NCBI GenBank assembly: GCA_021654635.1
Contig: AP025179.1
Location: 6,262,001 to 6,326,000, forward strand
From: Mycobacterium kiyosense
GTDB taxonomy: Bacteria > Actinomycetota > Actinomycetes > Mycobacteriales > Mycobacteriaceae
Direction: 5' to 3'
DNA length: 64,000 bases
How positions within the stretch are numbered: the stretch's first letter is position 1; the number at the start of each line of letters is the position of its first letter. The notes under the pieces were generated by a model. That model was given only the letters and a program-made list of their open reading frames with translations. It had not been told where the DNA came from and searched no databases. This document shows positions 52,776-62,928 of this stretch, in pieces. The position numbers were made by a program, and so were the translations under genes.

Positions 52776-54461
52776 ATGAGCATGCTGAGCCCCGGGTCCA
52801 TGGTGGCCGGGTACCGGGTCGAGCGGGTACTGGGCACCGGCGGCATGGGCGAGGTGTACCTGGTCGCCGATCCGAATCTGCCCAGACATGCCGCGCTCAA
52901 GGTTCTTCCCGTCGCGCTGTCCGGCAACCCGGAGTTCCGCGCCCGGTTCCTGCGGGAGGCCGATATCGCGGCGCGGCTGGATCATCCGAACATCGTGTCG
53001 ATCTACGACCGCGGCCAAACCGAGCACGGCCAGCTGTGGATCGCGATGCAGTTCGTCGACGGCACCGACGCCGCGCACGCGCTGCGGGCCGGCACCATGA
53101 CCCCGGCGCGGGCGGTGCACATCGTCGGTGAGGTCGCCAAAGCGCTGGACTACGCGCATCAGCGCGGCGTGGTGCACCGCGACGTCAAGCCCGCCAACTT
53201 CCTGCTGTCCGGTCCGGCTGGTCCCGACGAACGAGTGTTGCTGGCGGACTTCGGTATTGCCCGCGCGCTGGGTGAGACGGGATTGACCGGCACCGGTGCG
53301 GGGATGGTGACGTTGTCGTATGCGGCGCCGGAGGTGATCGCCGGCGGACACGTCGACGCCCGTGCCGACCTGTATTCGCTGGGCTGCAGCCTGTTTCAAT
53401 TGCTGTGTGGGACACCGCCTTTCGCCAGGGACGGTGGTGTTGCCGCGGTGGTGGCCGCGCATCTGCACGCGCCGCCGCCGCGGGTCGGCGAGCGGGTGCC
53501 CGGCCTGCCGCCGGAGCTGGATGCGGTGATCGCGACGGCGTTGGCCAAGGACCCCGCGCAGCGTTTCGGCTCGGCGCGGCAGTTGGCCGCCGCGGCCGCG
53601 GCTGCACTGTATCCGGCTGCGCCGGTGGCTCATCCGGCGCCGCGGCCACCGCTGCCCGCCCCGCCCCCACCGTTGCCCGCCCCGCCCCCACCGTTGCCTG
53701 CCCCCGACCCGGGGCGGCGCGGCCGCATCGTCGCCGCGGCCGCCGGTCTCACCGTGATGGTCGCCGCGGTGGCCCTGGCGGTGACCATGATCATTCGCTC
53801 CCCGGCGCCGCGCTCGGCCGCCCCGCCCTCTTCGGCCGCGCCGACATCGTCACCGGCCAGCACGTCCGCGACACCCACCATGGCGCCACCGGCGGCGGTG
53901 TCGCTGCTCCCGCAATTCCTGTTGCCGCCCGAGCAGATCGCCGGCCTGCTGGGCGTCGCCGCGATGAAGGTGTCCGACTCGTCGTCGCACGGGTTCACCG
54001 ACAACACGCAGTTCGTGTCGGACAAGGAGTGCACCGGCCCGTACTCCCCCGGCGACCTGGGTGCCTTCGGCCGCTCGGGGTCGATCGGTTCGCAACTACA
54101 GTTGCTGACCAACCCCGATGGCCCCAACGCCGTGGAGCAGGCCGTCATCGCCTTTCCCAGCGCCAGCGCGGCCCAGCAGGTGCTCGCCGCCCAACAGCGG
54201 CAATGGCAGGCGTGCTCGGGACGCACGTTCACCGTCACCACCCCCAGCGAGACACCGTCGGACTGGACTTTCGGCCCGCTGACCACGTCCGGCGGGACGC
54301 TGGTGATGAGTTTCGTTGCCCGGCTGCGTAGTTCGGTCAGTTGCCAGCGGACGATGGCCGTTCGCAACAACGTCATCATCGACATCGCGGTCAACGGGTT
54401 GAACGTCGGCAACCACGGGGTCGACGTGCTCAACGCGATCGCGGCGAAGATACCCGGGTGA
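52776..54461 (+). CDS. PknH-like Ser/Thr protein kinase 2
   Basis: This 561-residue kinase is a close paralog of the gene before it. Kinase domain: GTGGMGEVY, lysine 42, [20 protein letters not shown] Pro-rich linker contains three PLPAPPP-type units encoded by a 21-base tandem repeat (about 53649-53708). The membrane helix is at about 315-335, and then comes a PknH-type sensor domain ([48 protein letters not shown]) with the four cysteines of the family. Start: ATG 52776; ATG 52782, which aligns with its paralog's start, is an alternative. Its stop abuts the stop of the converging eccA2. Confidence 0.92.
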   Translation: MSMLSPGSMVAGYRVERVLGTGGMGEVYLVADPNLPRHAALKVLPVALSGNPEFRARFLREADIAARLDHPNIVSIYDRGQTEHGQLWIAMQFVDGTDAAHALRAGTMTPARAVHIVGEVAKALDYAHQRGVVHRDVKPANFLLSGPAGPDERVLLADFGIARALGETGLTGTGAGMVTLSYAAPEVIAGGHVDARADLYSLGCSLFQLLCGTPPFARDGGVAAVVAAHLHAPPPRVGERVPGLPPELDAVIATALAKDPAQRFGSARQLAAAAAAALYPAAPVAHPAPRPPLPAPPPPLPAPPPPLPAPDPGRRGRIVAAAAGLTVMVAAVALAVTMIIRSPAPRSAAPPSSAAPTSSPASTSATPTMAPPAAVSLLPQFLLPPEQIAGLLGVAAMKVSDSSSHGFTDNTQFVSDKECTGPYSPGDLGAFGRSGSIGSQLQLLTNPDGPNAVEQAVIAFPSASAAQQVLAAQQRQWQACSGRTFTVTTPSETPSDWTFGPLTTSGGTLVMSFVARLRSSVSCQRTMAVRNNVIIDIAVNGLNVGNHGVDVLNAIAAKIPG

Positions 54462-56303
54462 TCAAAGCGCTATCGGCACATGCTTTTCCGCACACGCATC
54501 GCGCACGGCGGTGATCACGTCGGCGGCGCGTAGCGTCTGTAGGTCGTCGACCGTCACCGAGCCCTTCGCGCTGCGGTGCTGCGCGGCCACCCGCGAATCC
54601 CGCAGCCGCTCGGCACGTTCCACCACATTGCGGGCGAACCGGCCGTTGTGCATCACGTCGATGCCGTGCGTGCCGTCCGGGGCGTGGTACTCGCCCAGCA
54701 CCGTGCACGCCGCGTTCAGCGCCGCTGCGGCCTCGGGTGCGATCACCGTGGCGCGCGGATCGCCGTAGCGCACCGCAATCTCGACCAACTCGTCCGGGGT
54801 GTAGGACTCGAAGCGCAGCTTGCGGTTGAAGCGACCGGCCAAACCCGGGTTCACGGTGAGGAATTCGTCGACTTCCTTCTCGTATCCCGCGCCGATGAAG
54901 CAGAAGTCGAACCGGTGCACCTCCAGCGCCACCAGCAACTGATTGACCGCCTCCATGCCGATCATGTCCGGCCGCCCGTCCTGGTGTCGCTCCACCAGCG
55001 AGTAGAACTCGTCCATGAACAGGATGCGGCCCAGCGACCGGTTGATCAGTTCGTTGGTCTTGGGTCCCGACGCCCCGATGTGCTCGCCGCAGAAGTCGGC
55101 CCGCTTGACCTCGACGATCTCGGGGTGCCGGACGATCCCGAGCCCGGCATAGATCTTGCCCAAAGCCGCCGCGGTGGTGGTCTTTCCGGTCCCGGGGGGT
55201 CCCACCAACAGCATGTGGTTGGTTTGATTGGCCACCGGCAGCCCGGCCGCAAGGCGCAGGGCGCGAACCTCGATCTGATCCTCGAGCTCCGCCACCGCCC
55301 GTTTCACATCGGCCAGCCCGACCTGGTTGTCCAGTAACGCGCGCCCCTCTGCCAGCAGCTCGTTGCGTCGCTCCTCGTTCTCGGCTTCGGTGCGCTGCTT
55401 CGCCGAGCGCTGGGTGCTGACGTCCCATTTGTCCGTCCGGGTCGCGATGACATCCTCTTCGGTGATCACCAGTTGCAAGCCCGGATCAGCCAACGCCTGC
55501 TTGGCCGCCTCCATCAGCGCGCCGTTGATGGTCGCGCGGGACAACCACACCTGCGCCTGCTGCTCCTCGCCTAGCTGACGGTGTGCCATGCCACGCACGT
55601 AGGCCAAATCTGCTGCGATCAAGGGGAACTCGGCGGCATCGATCGCTGCGGAGGTCAGTTGCCGGCGAGCCTGCGTCGGACTGGGATGGTTGGCCCGCAC
55701 CTCGACGCGATCCGCCCACTCCAGCGCGACCCGCGCCTGCCCCAGGTGCGCCGCCGCGTGCGCGGCCAGCGCACAGGTCGCCGCCGTGACGGCCGACATG
55801 ATGATGGCCTGCGGCGGCAAGATCGCCGCCGCGACCGAGATCACGTCCGGCCAGCGTTGCGTCGCGAACATCAGGTACGCCTCGAGATGTTGCTGCCACT
55901 GATGGTTCTCCCACGCATCCAGCAGAGCCGAATCCGCCAGCAGCGCTGCGGCTTTCTGATACTGCCGGTCGTCGATGAGGGCACTGGCCAGCGCCAGACC
56001 GGCGTGCGAGGCTTCGGTCACCGAGATCGACAGGTACGGGCCCGCTTTGACGGGTGCCGACAGCCGCACCCCGATCCGGTTCGTCTCCCGATGCAACCGG
56101 GGCCCGTATTCGTAGAGCTGTTGCACCGTCGGCAGGGACTCGTCACCTGCCGCGATCAGGCCTAGCCACGCATCGGCCATCGCGGGATCGATCTCGGTGG
56201 CTTCCCGGAAACGCGCTCTGGCACCGGCCAGGTCGTTGTCCAGCAACGCCATCGCTTGGTCGAAGCGTTTGCGGGCGGCGGCGGTGCTGGTGCTGCTGGT
56301 CAT
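54462..56303 (-). CDS. eccA2: EccA2, AAA+ ATPase of ESX-2
   Basis: The 613-residue protein (Mtb Rv3884c, about 619) is the ESX-2 paralog of EccA1. The N-terminal half is TPR-like helical repeats (ARARFREATEIDPAMADAW onward). The ATPase has Walker A GPPGTGKT near residue 364 and Walker B ILFMDEFYSL, with a FIGAGYEKEV sensor segment. It is the last gene of the minus-strand ESX-2 operon in this window, with a four-base start overlap with the eccE2 stop. The role of ESX-2 itself is poorly known; it is thought to act with ESX-1 and ESX-4 in phagosome damage. Confidence 0.94.
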   Translation of the reverse strand: MTSSTSTAAARKRFDQAMALLDNDLAGARARFREATEIDPAMADAWLGLIAAGDESLPTVQQLYEYGPRLHRETNRIGVRLSAPVKAGPYLSISVTEASHAGLALASALIDDRQYQKAAALLADSALLDAWENHQWQQHLEAYLMFATQRWPDVISVAAAILPPQAIIMSAVTAATCALAAHAAAHLGQARVALEWADRVEVRANHPSPTQARRQLTSAAIDAAEFPLIAADLAYVRGMAHRQLGEEQQAQVWLSRATINGALMEAAKQALADPGLQLVITEEDVIATRTDKWDVSTQRSAKQRTEAENEERRNELLAEGRALLDNQVGLADVKRAVAELEDQIEVRALRLAAGLPVANQTNHMLLVGPPGTGKTTTAAALGKIYAGLGIVRHPEIVEVKRADFCGEHIGASGPKTNELINRSLGRILFMDEFYSLVERHQDGRPDMIGMEAVNQLLVALEVHRFDFCFIGAGYEKEVDEFLTVNPGLAGRFNRKLRFESYTPDELVEIAVRYGDPRATVIAPEAAAALNAACTVLGEYHAPDGTHGIDVMHNGRFARNVVERAERLRDSRVAAQHRSAKGSVTVDDLQTLRAADVITAVRDACAEKHVPIAL

Positions 56304-57838
56304 GGCGCATCCACTGGTTCGAGTTCGCCACTGCGCAGGACGGTCGGCTCGGACGACACGTAGCGATTCTCGGCGCGAAACAATTCGATCTCCACGGTAT
56401 GGGTCCGGCCGCCGGCGGACACCTCGACGGTCGCCGGCCCGGTCTGCGTGATCAGGACGCTGGCGAAACCCCGGTAGGCTGCGTCTCGGTCGCCGACCGA
56501 GACCACGGTGTTCGGGCGCGGCGACGGCGTCACGGTCCCGTCCACGACACTGACGGTGGTTCCGGCCACCGGTTTGGCCGCGTCGGTGACGGCAACATCG
56601 GGCATGCGAACACTGGTCCAGCGTCCGGGGTTTCGGGTATGCACCGTGATCCGCTCGCCAGCGCCCGCCAAGCGCACCACGATGCGCTTGGCCAGTGCAT
56701 CCTCGGCGGCGATGTGCACGCGGCTGAACTCCCCCGGATCATCCAGCGGCAACAACATCCGATCGCCCGCGCCGACCTTGCCCAGCAGCACTCCGGACGG
56801 GCCGACGGGTATCACGACGGGACCGGTCAGCACGCCGTGGGCGACACCGCGCAACACCGGTAGCGGGCCACACAGGCTGGCCGCTACGGCGTTCGCCTGC
56901 TCTCCGGGCAAGGTCTGCAACATCGTGCTCGGCGGGGCGGTCGGTGGTTGTGCGGTTCGGGCCGTCAGCGTCGCGGCGACACCGCCATCTGCGAAAAGCG
57001 TGATGTTCTGCGTGATTCCGTCAGCCCGCAGCATCCAAGCCTGGGCCAGCGCGGCAGTGGTGATGTCGGCGGGCCGGTAGGAGTAGCTGGTCAGCCAGCC
57101 CGCGTCGGCACGCACTGAGCGCCACCGGCGATTCGCGGCGTCCAGGGCCGAACGTCCCAGCCGCCGTTCGAGTTCGACGATGTCGGTCGCAGTCGCCACC
57201 TTGGCCCGGATTCCGTGCTGGCGCATCACCGCGGCGATCCGCTGCGCGACGGCCAGGGTCGCGGTGCCGATCGAGGAACGGCATTGCAGCGCCTCCACAT
57301 TGGCCAGTGCGGCCACCCGCACGATCACCCAGGTCTCGCGCTGCCCGGCGTACGGAGGAGTGCCGATCAGTGTGTCGTACACCCGCGGGTAGTCCCCGGT
57401 GCTACGTCGTCGGGCACCGGTAGTGACGACACTCAGCGAATGGACCACAAGGCCCAGGCTCTGCCGCATCAGCGGCCGCAAAGCGGCGATGTCGACGGTG
57501 TTTTCGGTCCGAGTCGAGGTGGAGCCGGTGAACAGGGTCGCGACGTGCGGCTTGCCGAGCAGTTGTACTGCGGCCACCGCGACCCCATCTTGATATCGCA
57601 CTCCGCCACCGGCGCGGTCGTTGGCAACCGTCAGCGGATCGACCAAGGTGATCGGCCGGTGACGCCGCCCCCACAACAGCAGCCATTCCCAGCCCGTCCG
57701 GCCTCGCCAACGCAGCAGACACAAAGCCGCCACGAACGCCGAAACCGCTGTGGCACAAAGGTATCCATCGATCGCCAATCCGGTCAGGAAGGCAGTGAAC
57801 ACAGCGGCGATGATGGTCAGCCGCTTGGTCGCCGTCAT
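56300..57838 (-). CDS. eccE2: EccE2, ESX-2 membrane complex component
   Basis: Start ATG 57838 gives 512 residues (Mtb Rv3885c is about 537). Two N-terminal membrane helices (LTIIAAVFTAFLTGLAI and LCATAVSAFVAALCLL) precede a long soluble domain with SLGLVVHSLSVVTTG, IGTATLAVAQRIAAVMRQHG and PSGVLLGKVGAGDRMLLPLD. Overall similarity to EccE1 is low, as usual between ESX systems, so assignment rests on order, topology and a few motifs. Its start overlaps the mycP2 stop by four bases. Confidence 0.88.
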   Translation of the reverse strand: MTATKRLTIIAAVFTAFLTGLAIDGYLCATAVSAFVAALCLLRWRGRTGWEWLLLWGRRHRPITLVDPLTVANDRAGGGVRYQDGVAVAAVQLLGKPHVATLFTGSTSTRTENTVDIAALRPLMRQSLGLVVHSLSVVTTGARRRSTGDYPRVYDTLIGTPPYAGQRETWVIVRVAALANVEALQCRSSIGTATLAVAQRIAAVMRQHGIRAKVATATDIVELERRLGRSALDAANRRWRSVRADAGWLTSYSYRPADITTAALAQAWMLRADGITQNITLFADGGVAATLTARTAQPPTAPPSTMLQTLPGEQANAVAASLCGPLPVLRGVAHGVLTGPVVIPVGPSGVLLGKVGAGDRMLLPLDDPGEFSRVHIAAEDALAKRIVVRLAGAGERITVHTRNPGRWTSVRMPDVAVTDAAKPVAGTTVSVVDGTVTPSPRPNTVVSVGDRDAAYRGFASVLITQTGPATVEVSAGGRTHTVEIELFRAENRYVSSEPTVLRSGELEPVDAP

Positions 57839-59471
57839 CGTTCCCGCCGCACTCGAGCGATCAGGGCCACACCGGCGGTGACCGCCAGGACCACGCCGGC
57901 GAAGACCAGTGCGGCGCTGCGGGCACGGTGATCCGGTGGTGCCGGCGGCGCGGTGGGTGTGATGACCCGGCTGTGCGCCCCCGGCGCGAGCCGATCCCCC
58001 CACCGGCACGTCGAAGGTCAATGCAGCCACCGGATCGACGACGCCGTAACCGACTTGGTTGTCCACGCCGCGCGGCGGGGTTGTGCGCGGTCTGCAGGAT
58101 CCGATTGATGATCTGGTGCGCCGACAGGGTGGGGTACTTGGCGCGCACCAACGCGGCGACACCGCTGACATAGGCGGCCGAGAAGCTGGTGCCCCAGATG
58201 GGCATGTTCTTCTCGCCCGGATGAATCGGCGGGTAGGCGTTGACCGGGCCACCGGTTTGCGGGGACAACCCCATGATGCCCACGCCCGGCGCGGCGGCAG
58301 CCACCCACGGCCCGGCGAGGCTTTTGCTGATCGGCGCCCCGGTATTGTCCACCGCCCCAACAGATAAGACGTAATCGGAGAACCAGGAGGGAGACGAGAC
58401 CGTCTTCACCTGATGCCAGTCCCGCGGATCCGAGGCGTCCAACGGGTCGAAGGAGGGGTTCTGTGCGCAGCCGTCCTCGCTGTCGTTGCCGGCGGCGGCG
58501 ACGATCACTGCGTCCTTGACCGTGGCCGCATACCAGACGGCCGCGCCGATGGCGGCCTGGTCCAGCGGATCGGCGGCCGAAACACACGATGTCACACTGA
58601 TATTGATCACCTTTGCGCCCATGTTGGCGGCGTGCACGATGGCGGTAGCCAGGGATGCGATCGACCCGGCCTTCTTGCGGACCTCCGAATCACCGGGGCC
58701 GGGGTTCACCGGTTCGAACGCCCGGGAGGACTGGCGGATGGAGATGATCACCGCGTGCGGCGCGACGCCCACCACCCCGTCGGGTGCCCCGGCGCCGGAC
58801 CCGGAACCTCGGGAACGTCGGCGGGCCCGGTGCCGGGATCCCCTGGACCGCTGGACGGTTCGTCGGACGGCGGGGGCGGGGGTGTGCCGGCTTGGTCTCG
58901 GTGACCGTCACCGGGGTGGGCGGCGGCGGGGTGCCGGTGGCGGCGGGGCACCGCCGGGCGGGGGCGCCGCGGACTCGACCGGTGCCGGGCCGGCCGGCGG
59001 TGGGAAGGCCGGGGCACTCGGCATCGGCGCCGGCATCGGACTGCCTTGCGGCGCAGCACCTATCAGTGACGCCACGATGGTGCCGTGCGCGTCGCAGTCC
59101 ATCAGCCCGTCACCGCTCATGATGTAGTCCCCACCCGGCACCACCCGTAGCCGGGGGCTGGGGTTGATGCCGGTGTCGATGATCGCCACCGGTACCCCGT
59201 TGCCGGTCGAGTACTGCCAGGCCTTGCCGATGTTGAGCATGGTGAAACCGGGCGCGGTGACGGCCACGTTGGGATCGGCGATGGTGATGGTGCGCGCGCA
59301 CATGTTGCTCTGCCGCATCGGCTGGTCCGGCCCCGGTCTACCGTCCGGCGGGACCCGGGCGGGATCGATGGTGGGCTGCGGAATCGCCAGCGCCACAGGC
59401 ACGTTAGCCGACAACGCCACCGCCAAGGTGACCAGCGTCAGCACCAACAGCCGTCCGCCGATGGAACTCAT
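57835..59471 (-). CDS. mycP2: MycP2, mycosin protease of ESX-2, several frame changes
   Basis: The start at ATG 59471 encodes a signal peptide (MSSIGGRLLVLTLVTLAVAL) and the mycosin N-terminus, with aspartate 99 (AIIDTGI) and histidine 129 (DCDAHGT). Serine is in GTSFSAAYVSG near 58150-58180, asparagine in AAGNDSEDG near 58490. The Pro-rich loop after the histidine (58790-58960) changes frame three times, each fitting one lost base and restoring the frame. Two more changes lie near 58075 (GCGCGG) and 58000 (six-base C run), the latter fitting one extra base. The corrected end (a C-terminal membrane helix and ARVRRER) stops at 57835, overlapping eccE2. About 545 residues; Mtb Rv3886c has 550. 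Errors or decay are both possible. Confidence 0.82.
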
Positions 59472-60970
59472 CGCATCCGCACCCAGGTGAACAGCCCGCC
59501 AATCCACGCTGCCAGCGGCAACGCGGCGATGATGGCCACGATCTCCAGCCATTCGGCTGCCATCCGCACCAGCGGGGTGAACCTGGTGACGGGCACCAAC
59601 AGCGCCGCCAACAGTCCCGCGCCGGCGAATGCCGAGAGCAGCACCGCCGCACCCAGCACTGCCTGCCCGTGGGAAGCCGGTTCGTGCACAACGTATTTGA
59701 TGACGCCGGCACAAGTGGCCACCGCGGCGCCGCAGACCAAGGCGACCGCTTGGCGCTTGTCGGCGAAGGCCCGGCCCCGGCTGATGAAGATCACCACGAA
59801 CAGCCCACACAGCACCGCGGCCGCAGTGGCACGGTCGCGGCCGGGCATCAAGGTGGCCCATACCGCTGCCGGCAGCGCCGCGGCGGCACCCACGCAGATC
59901 CCGGTCAGCACACTGTTGGCACGTATCGCCGCCCGGGCGATCTGCGCCCCACGGGCGGTGGTGTCGGGATTGACATCCTCCGCGCCACCCTCCGTGCCGT
60001 CGCTCACCGGGGAGACGGCGTCGACCGGCATACCGTCCGCGCGCCGGAACAGATCGCGCCCGGTGATCGAGCCGAAGTACGGCGGCCGGATGCGGGCGGC
60101 CCACAGCGAGATGGTCGGGGCCATCGTCAGAACCAGCAGCAGGGCTACGAGGGTGCACATGCCCAGCCACTGAGCCGGAATCGGCCACCACATCCGCGGC
60201 GCGGCCACACTCGCCCCAAGTGCGCACCAGGTCACCACCGCCGCTGCCGCATCGACATGGCGCCGGGTCGCCGTCGCGAGGCCGCACGTCAGCACCCCGA
60301 CCGCCAGCACCGCGATGAAGACGTGGGCCGACCCGAGCCTGCCGGGCGCGGCAGCGCCCAGGCTGACCGCGATCAGCGGCACGGCCAGCCAGCCGAACCC
60401 GTCGAGCATGTCGACCCGGCGCGGCCACCACCGCCACACCGCCACCGCCGTGCTGCCCAGGACCAGCCCCGTCCCGCCGGAAACCAGCGCAGCCAGCAGC
60501 GAGTCGGATGAGATCCGCTGCCGCACCACTAATCCGAGAATCGTGACGGCGACCATCGCGACGATCGCCAGCGCGGTATGGGCGGCCGTCTGCACGGTGA
60601 CGGGTTCGAAGAGTTTCTTGCCCACCCGTGCCAGACCGGTGGACAGCGACTCGTATTGCGGCTCGAACGACTCCCCCTCGGTCGCGGGTACCAGCGTGAG
60701 GGTGGCGCCGTCCTCCACGCCGAGTTCGTCCAGCGTCTTTGTGACGTCCAGGCGGACCCCGTTGGCTTTGTGGAGTTCGTATCCGACGCCGGATTCGAGC
60801 CCCGGCAAGCCACGGCGCCTGAGTTCGTCGTTGACGAGTTCGACGACGTTGTCGACGAAGACCTCGATCGGCACCGAGGCCGGGTACACCTGCGAGAGCA
60901 GGTGTTCGCCGCAGACCACGGCGACCGCGCACCGCGCCGGGAACGAGACCTTGCCAACCAGCGACGTCAT
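59468..60970 (-). CDS. eccD2: EccD2, ESX-2 membrane channel component
   Basis: The 500-residue protein (Mtb Rv3887c, 509) has an N-terminal ubiquitin-like domain (about 1-95, MTSLVGKVSFPARCAVAVVC and GATLTLVPA) and about eleven hydrophobic helices starting at HTALAIVAMVAVTILGLVV, ending AWIGGLFTWVRMR. Unlike eccD1 in this window, it is in one uninterrupted frame. The start follows the preceding gene's TAA with no gap and its stop overlaps mycP2 by four bases. Confidence 0.93.
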   Translation of the reverse strand: MTSLVGKVSFPARCAVAVVCGEHLLSQVYPASVPIEVFVDNVVELVNDELRRRGLPGLESGVGYELHKANGVRLDVTKTLDELGVEDGATLTLVPATEGESFEPQYESLSTGLARVGKKLFEPVTVQTAAHTALAIVAMVAVTILGLVVRQRISSDSLLAALVSGGTGLVLGSTAVAVWRWWPRRVDMLDGFGWLAVPLIAVSLGAAAPGRLGSAHVFIAVLAVGVLTCGLATATRRHVDAAAAVVTWCALGASVAAPRMWWPIPAQWLGMCTLVALLLVLTMAPTISLWAARIRPPYFGSITGRDLFRRADGMPVDAVSPVSDGTEGGAEDVNPDTTARGAQIARAAIRANSVLTGICVGAAAALPAAVWATLMPGRDRATAAAVLCGLFVVIFISRGRAFADKRQAVALVCGAAVATCAGVIKYVVHEPASHGQAVLGAAVLLSAFAGAGLLAALLVPVTRFTPLVRMAAEWLEIVAIIAALPLAAWIGGLFTWVRMR

Positions 60971-61996
60971 TTAGCGAGGCCTGTCGGCGTCCGGAATGTA
61001 CTTGTCGGCCAGCGCCGCCGCGATCTCGAACAGTCGCAGCCGCGATTTCTTTTTCAGTTCGTGGCGGGTATCGATGATGCCGCCCTTGGCGAGATACGGG
61101 TCATAGGGCATGAATTCGACTGTTGCACCGGATTGCTGGAACCGCTCGGTCAGGTATGCCAGGGCGTCGGCGTCGTACTGGTCGCGGCTGTCGTTAAGGA
61201 TCACCGTGCTGCGCGACACCAGTTCGTGGTATCCCATCGACCGCAGCAGATCGATGGCGCGCGTCACCGGCAGCGACGTGTCGGCGGTCAGCCCGGAGAC
61301 GAACACCAGCGCGTCGCAGGCATCGAGCACCGCCTTCATCACCGGGTGTTCGATGTCGTCGGATGTGTCCACGACGATCACGGTGTGGGTTCGGCGCAGC
61401 CGCGACAGCACCCCGGTGAACATGGACGGAACTAGCGGCCGGGGCTGATCCGAGGCCCGGTTACCCGCCAATACATCGAGGCCGATGCTGTTCTGCCCCA
61501 GATGTTCTCGGATATCCGCGTAACCTTGCACGTCGGTGTCGTTGAGCACCGCCGAATAGTCGCCCGGCGGGGATTCGTCGATGCGTCCGGCCAACGTCCC
61601 GAATCCGGGAGCGGCGTCGATCGCAACGACGTTGTCGGGTCGGCATTCTCGGAACACACCTCCGATGCACGCCGTCATCGTGGTCTTGCCGACGCCGCCC
61701 TTACCCGAGACCACCCCGATCACGTACTGCTTACGGATGTGGCGTCTGATCCGGGCCTGCAGCTCCCGATAGTGTCGCTCAGCCGGTGACTCACCGAGGT
61801 TAATCGTCTGAAACGAGATGTTGTACAAGAACTTTCGCCATCCCGAACCGGGCGGGATCTTCCGCGGCGCCACCATGTCAGAAATCCGCAGTGTGCCCGA
61901 CACCGACTCTTGGTGCACGAAGCGCCCAGCGGGCACGTCCCGTTGGGTCATCCCCGACTGCTCGGCATTGGGGCCGGCATTCCACGAGTTCGTCAC
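60971..61996 (-). CDS. MinD/ParA-like ATPase of ESX-2 (Rv3888c-like)
   Basis: The 341-residue protein is the ESX-2 counterpart of EspI. After a 90-residue N-terminus (no Pro-rich extension) comes the ATPase: YVIGVVSGKGGVGKTTMTAC (P-loop, about 92-111), DNVVAIDAAPGFGTLAGR, TVIVVDTSDDIEHPV and a signature basic end KKKSRLRLFEIAAALADKY. The GTG at 61996 follows GGAAG. Length equals Mtb Rv3888c. Role unknown; by analogy to EspI it may regulate secretion or position the complex. Confidence 0.9.
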   Translation of the reverse strand: MTNSWNAGPNAEQSGMTQRDVPAGRFVHQESVSGTLRISDMVAPRKIPPGSGWRKFLYNISFQTINLGESPAERHYRELQARIRRHIRKQYVIGVVSGKGGVGKTTMTACIGGVFRECRPDNVVAIDAAPGFGTLAGRIDESPPGDYSAVLNDTDVQGYADIREHLGQNSIGLDVLAGNRASDQPRPLVPSMFTGVLSRLRRTHTVIVVDTSDDIEHPVMKAVLDACDALVFVSGLTADTSLPVTRAIDLLRSMGYHELVSRSTVILNDSRDQYDADALAYLTERFQQSGATVEFMPYDPYLAKGGIIDTRHELKKKSRLRLFEIAAALADKYIPDADRPR

Positions 61997-62032
61997 GACA
62001 CGTCTTCCGACACTTTGAGTTACACCTCTCGA

Positions 62033-62866
62033 CTACACAACTTTGCGGTACGAAAACCATTCCTGTTCGGCGGGCAGGCGCCGCATCATGCGGTTGATCG
62101 CGCCGGCGATATTGCCGATGGTGCCGGGCGCGATGATCATCCACTTTCGGCCGGCGGAGTCGACGTCCTCGGCGACCAGCCGCCCTTCGGGAGTGTCGAT
62201 GACCGTTACCGCACCGGCTTCGACGTGCGTGCGCAACGATCTGCCGGTGGCCACTCCGGTCTGCACGGCCACAATCGAGGCTTGCGCCGACCGCCTGGGG
62301 TCGGCGGCCAGCGTCAGCAACCGCACCTGGTCGGACTCGAGCCCCTGACTGCCGATGAACGCGTCGAGTTCGGACCGGCTGACCGACGCCGCGCGCAGGG
62401 CCTCGGCAGCGAGTGTGACGGGCCGCAGCGTGGCCGGCGCGTGCTGGCCGCACCACCGTTCGATCTGTGCACGGATCACATTGCCGGCCGATCCCTCCGC
62501 GCTGGAGGTGCCCGCGGCGCTGATGCGAATCAAGTCTGCGGAGCGTTCCAGGGCGACCCACCACTGCGCGAAACGCGCGAGCAGCGCCCGCGCGGGCTCC
62601 TCATCGCCGGGTCCGCGCAGCTGCACGAACAGCCCGATGTCTCGGCGCGCCAGCACCGTCAGCCATTCCAGCACGATGCCGTCGACCGCTCCGGATTCGT
62701 CGACAACCCCGGCGGCGCGCAACTCTGCGGTGACGGGGTGCCGCAGCGCCAGACTCCTGGGTTCCACACTGGGCAGCAGCGGTCGCAACCCCAACTCGGG
62801 GGCGACGGTTTCGATGCCGGTAAGGACCTGTAGGGCCCACAGCCCGTCGACGGTGGTGGTTAACAC
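62033..62866 (-). CDS. espG2: EspG2, PE/PPE chaperone of ESX-2
   Basis: The 277-residue protein (Mtb Rv3889c, 276) starts LTTTVDGLWALQ after the initiator and ends QEWFSYRKVV, both characteristic. Middle segments AADPRRSAQASIVAVQTGV and IDTPEGRLVAEDV fit the EspG fold. I chose the GTG at 62866, seven bases after GAGGA and aligned with the Mtb start; ATG 62881 is an alternative. The expected PPE69/PE36 clients, encoded next to esxD in Mtb, are not seen in this window. A stem-loop lies upstream. Confidence 0.9.
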   Translation of the reverse strand: MLTTTVDGLWALQVLTGIETVAPELGLRPLLPSVEPRSLALRHPVTAELRAAGVVDESGAVDGIVLEWLTVLARRDIGLFVQLRGPGDEEPARALLARFAQWWVALERSADLIRISAAGTSSAEGSAGNVIRAQIERWCGQHAPATLRPVTLAAEALRAASVSRSELDAFIGSQGLESDQVRLLTLAADPRRSAQASIVAVQTGVATGRSLRTHVEAGAVTVIDTPEGRLVAEDVDSAGRKWMIIAPGTIGNIAGAINRMMRRLPAEQEWFSYRKVV

Positions 62867-62882
62867 GGTGTTCCTCGACATA

Positions 62883-62917
62883 GGCCCGGGGCGCACGCGT
62901 CGCATGCGCCCCGGCCC
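62883..62917 (-). terminator. Stem-loop between esxC and espG2
   Basis: GGCCCGGGGCGCA (62883-62895) pairs with TGCGCCCCGGCCC (62905-62917) at 12 of 13 positions around a nine-base loop. On the minus strand it starts 12 bases after the esxC stop and ends before espG2. It may be a partial terminator or an mRNA 3' stabiliser, placing esxD-esxC transcripts above downstream genes. Same placement as the element after esxA in ESX-1. Confidence 0.6.
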
Positions 62918-62928
62918 GATCAAAGTGG

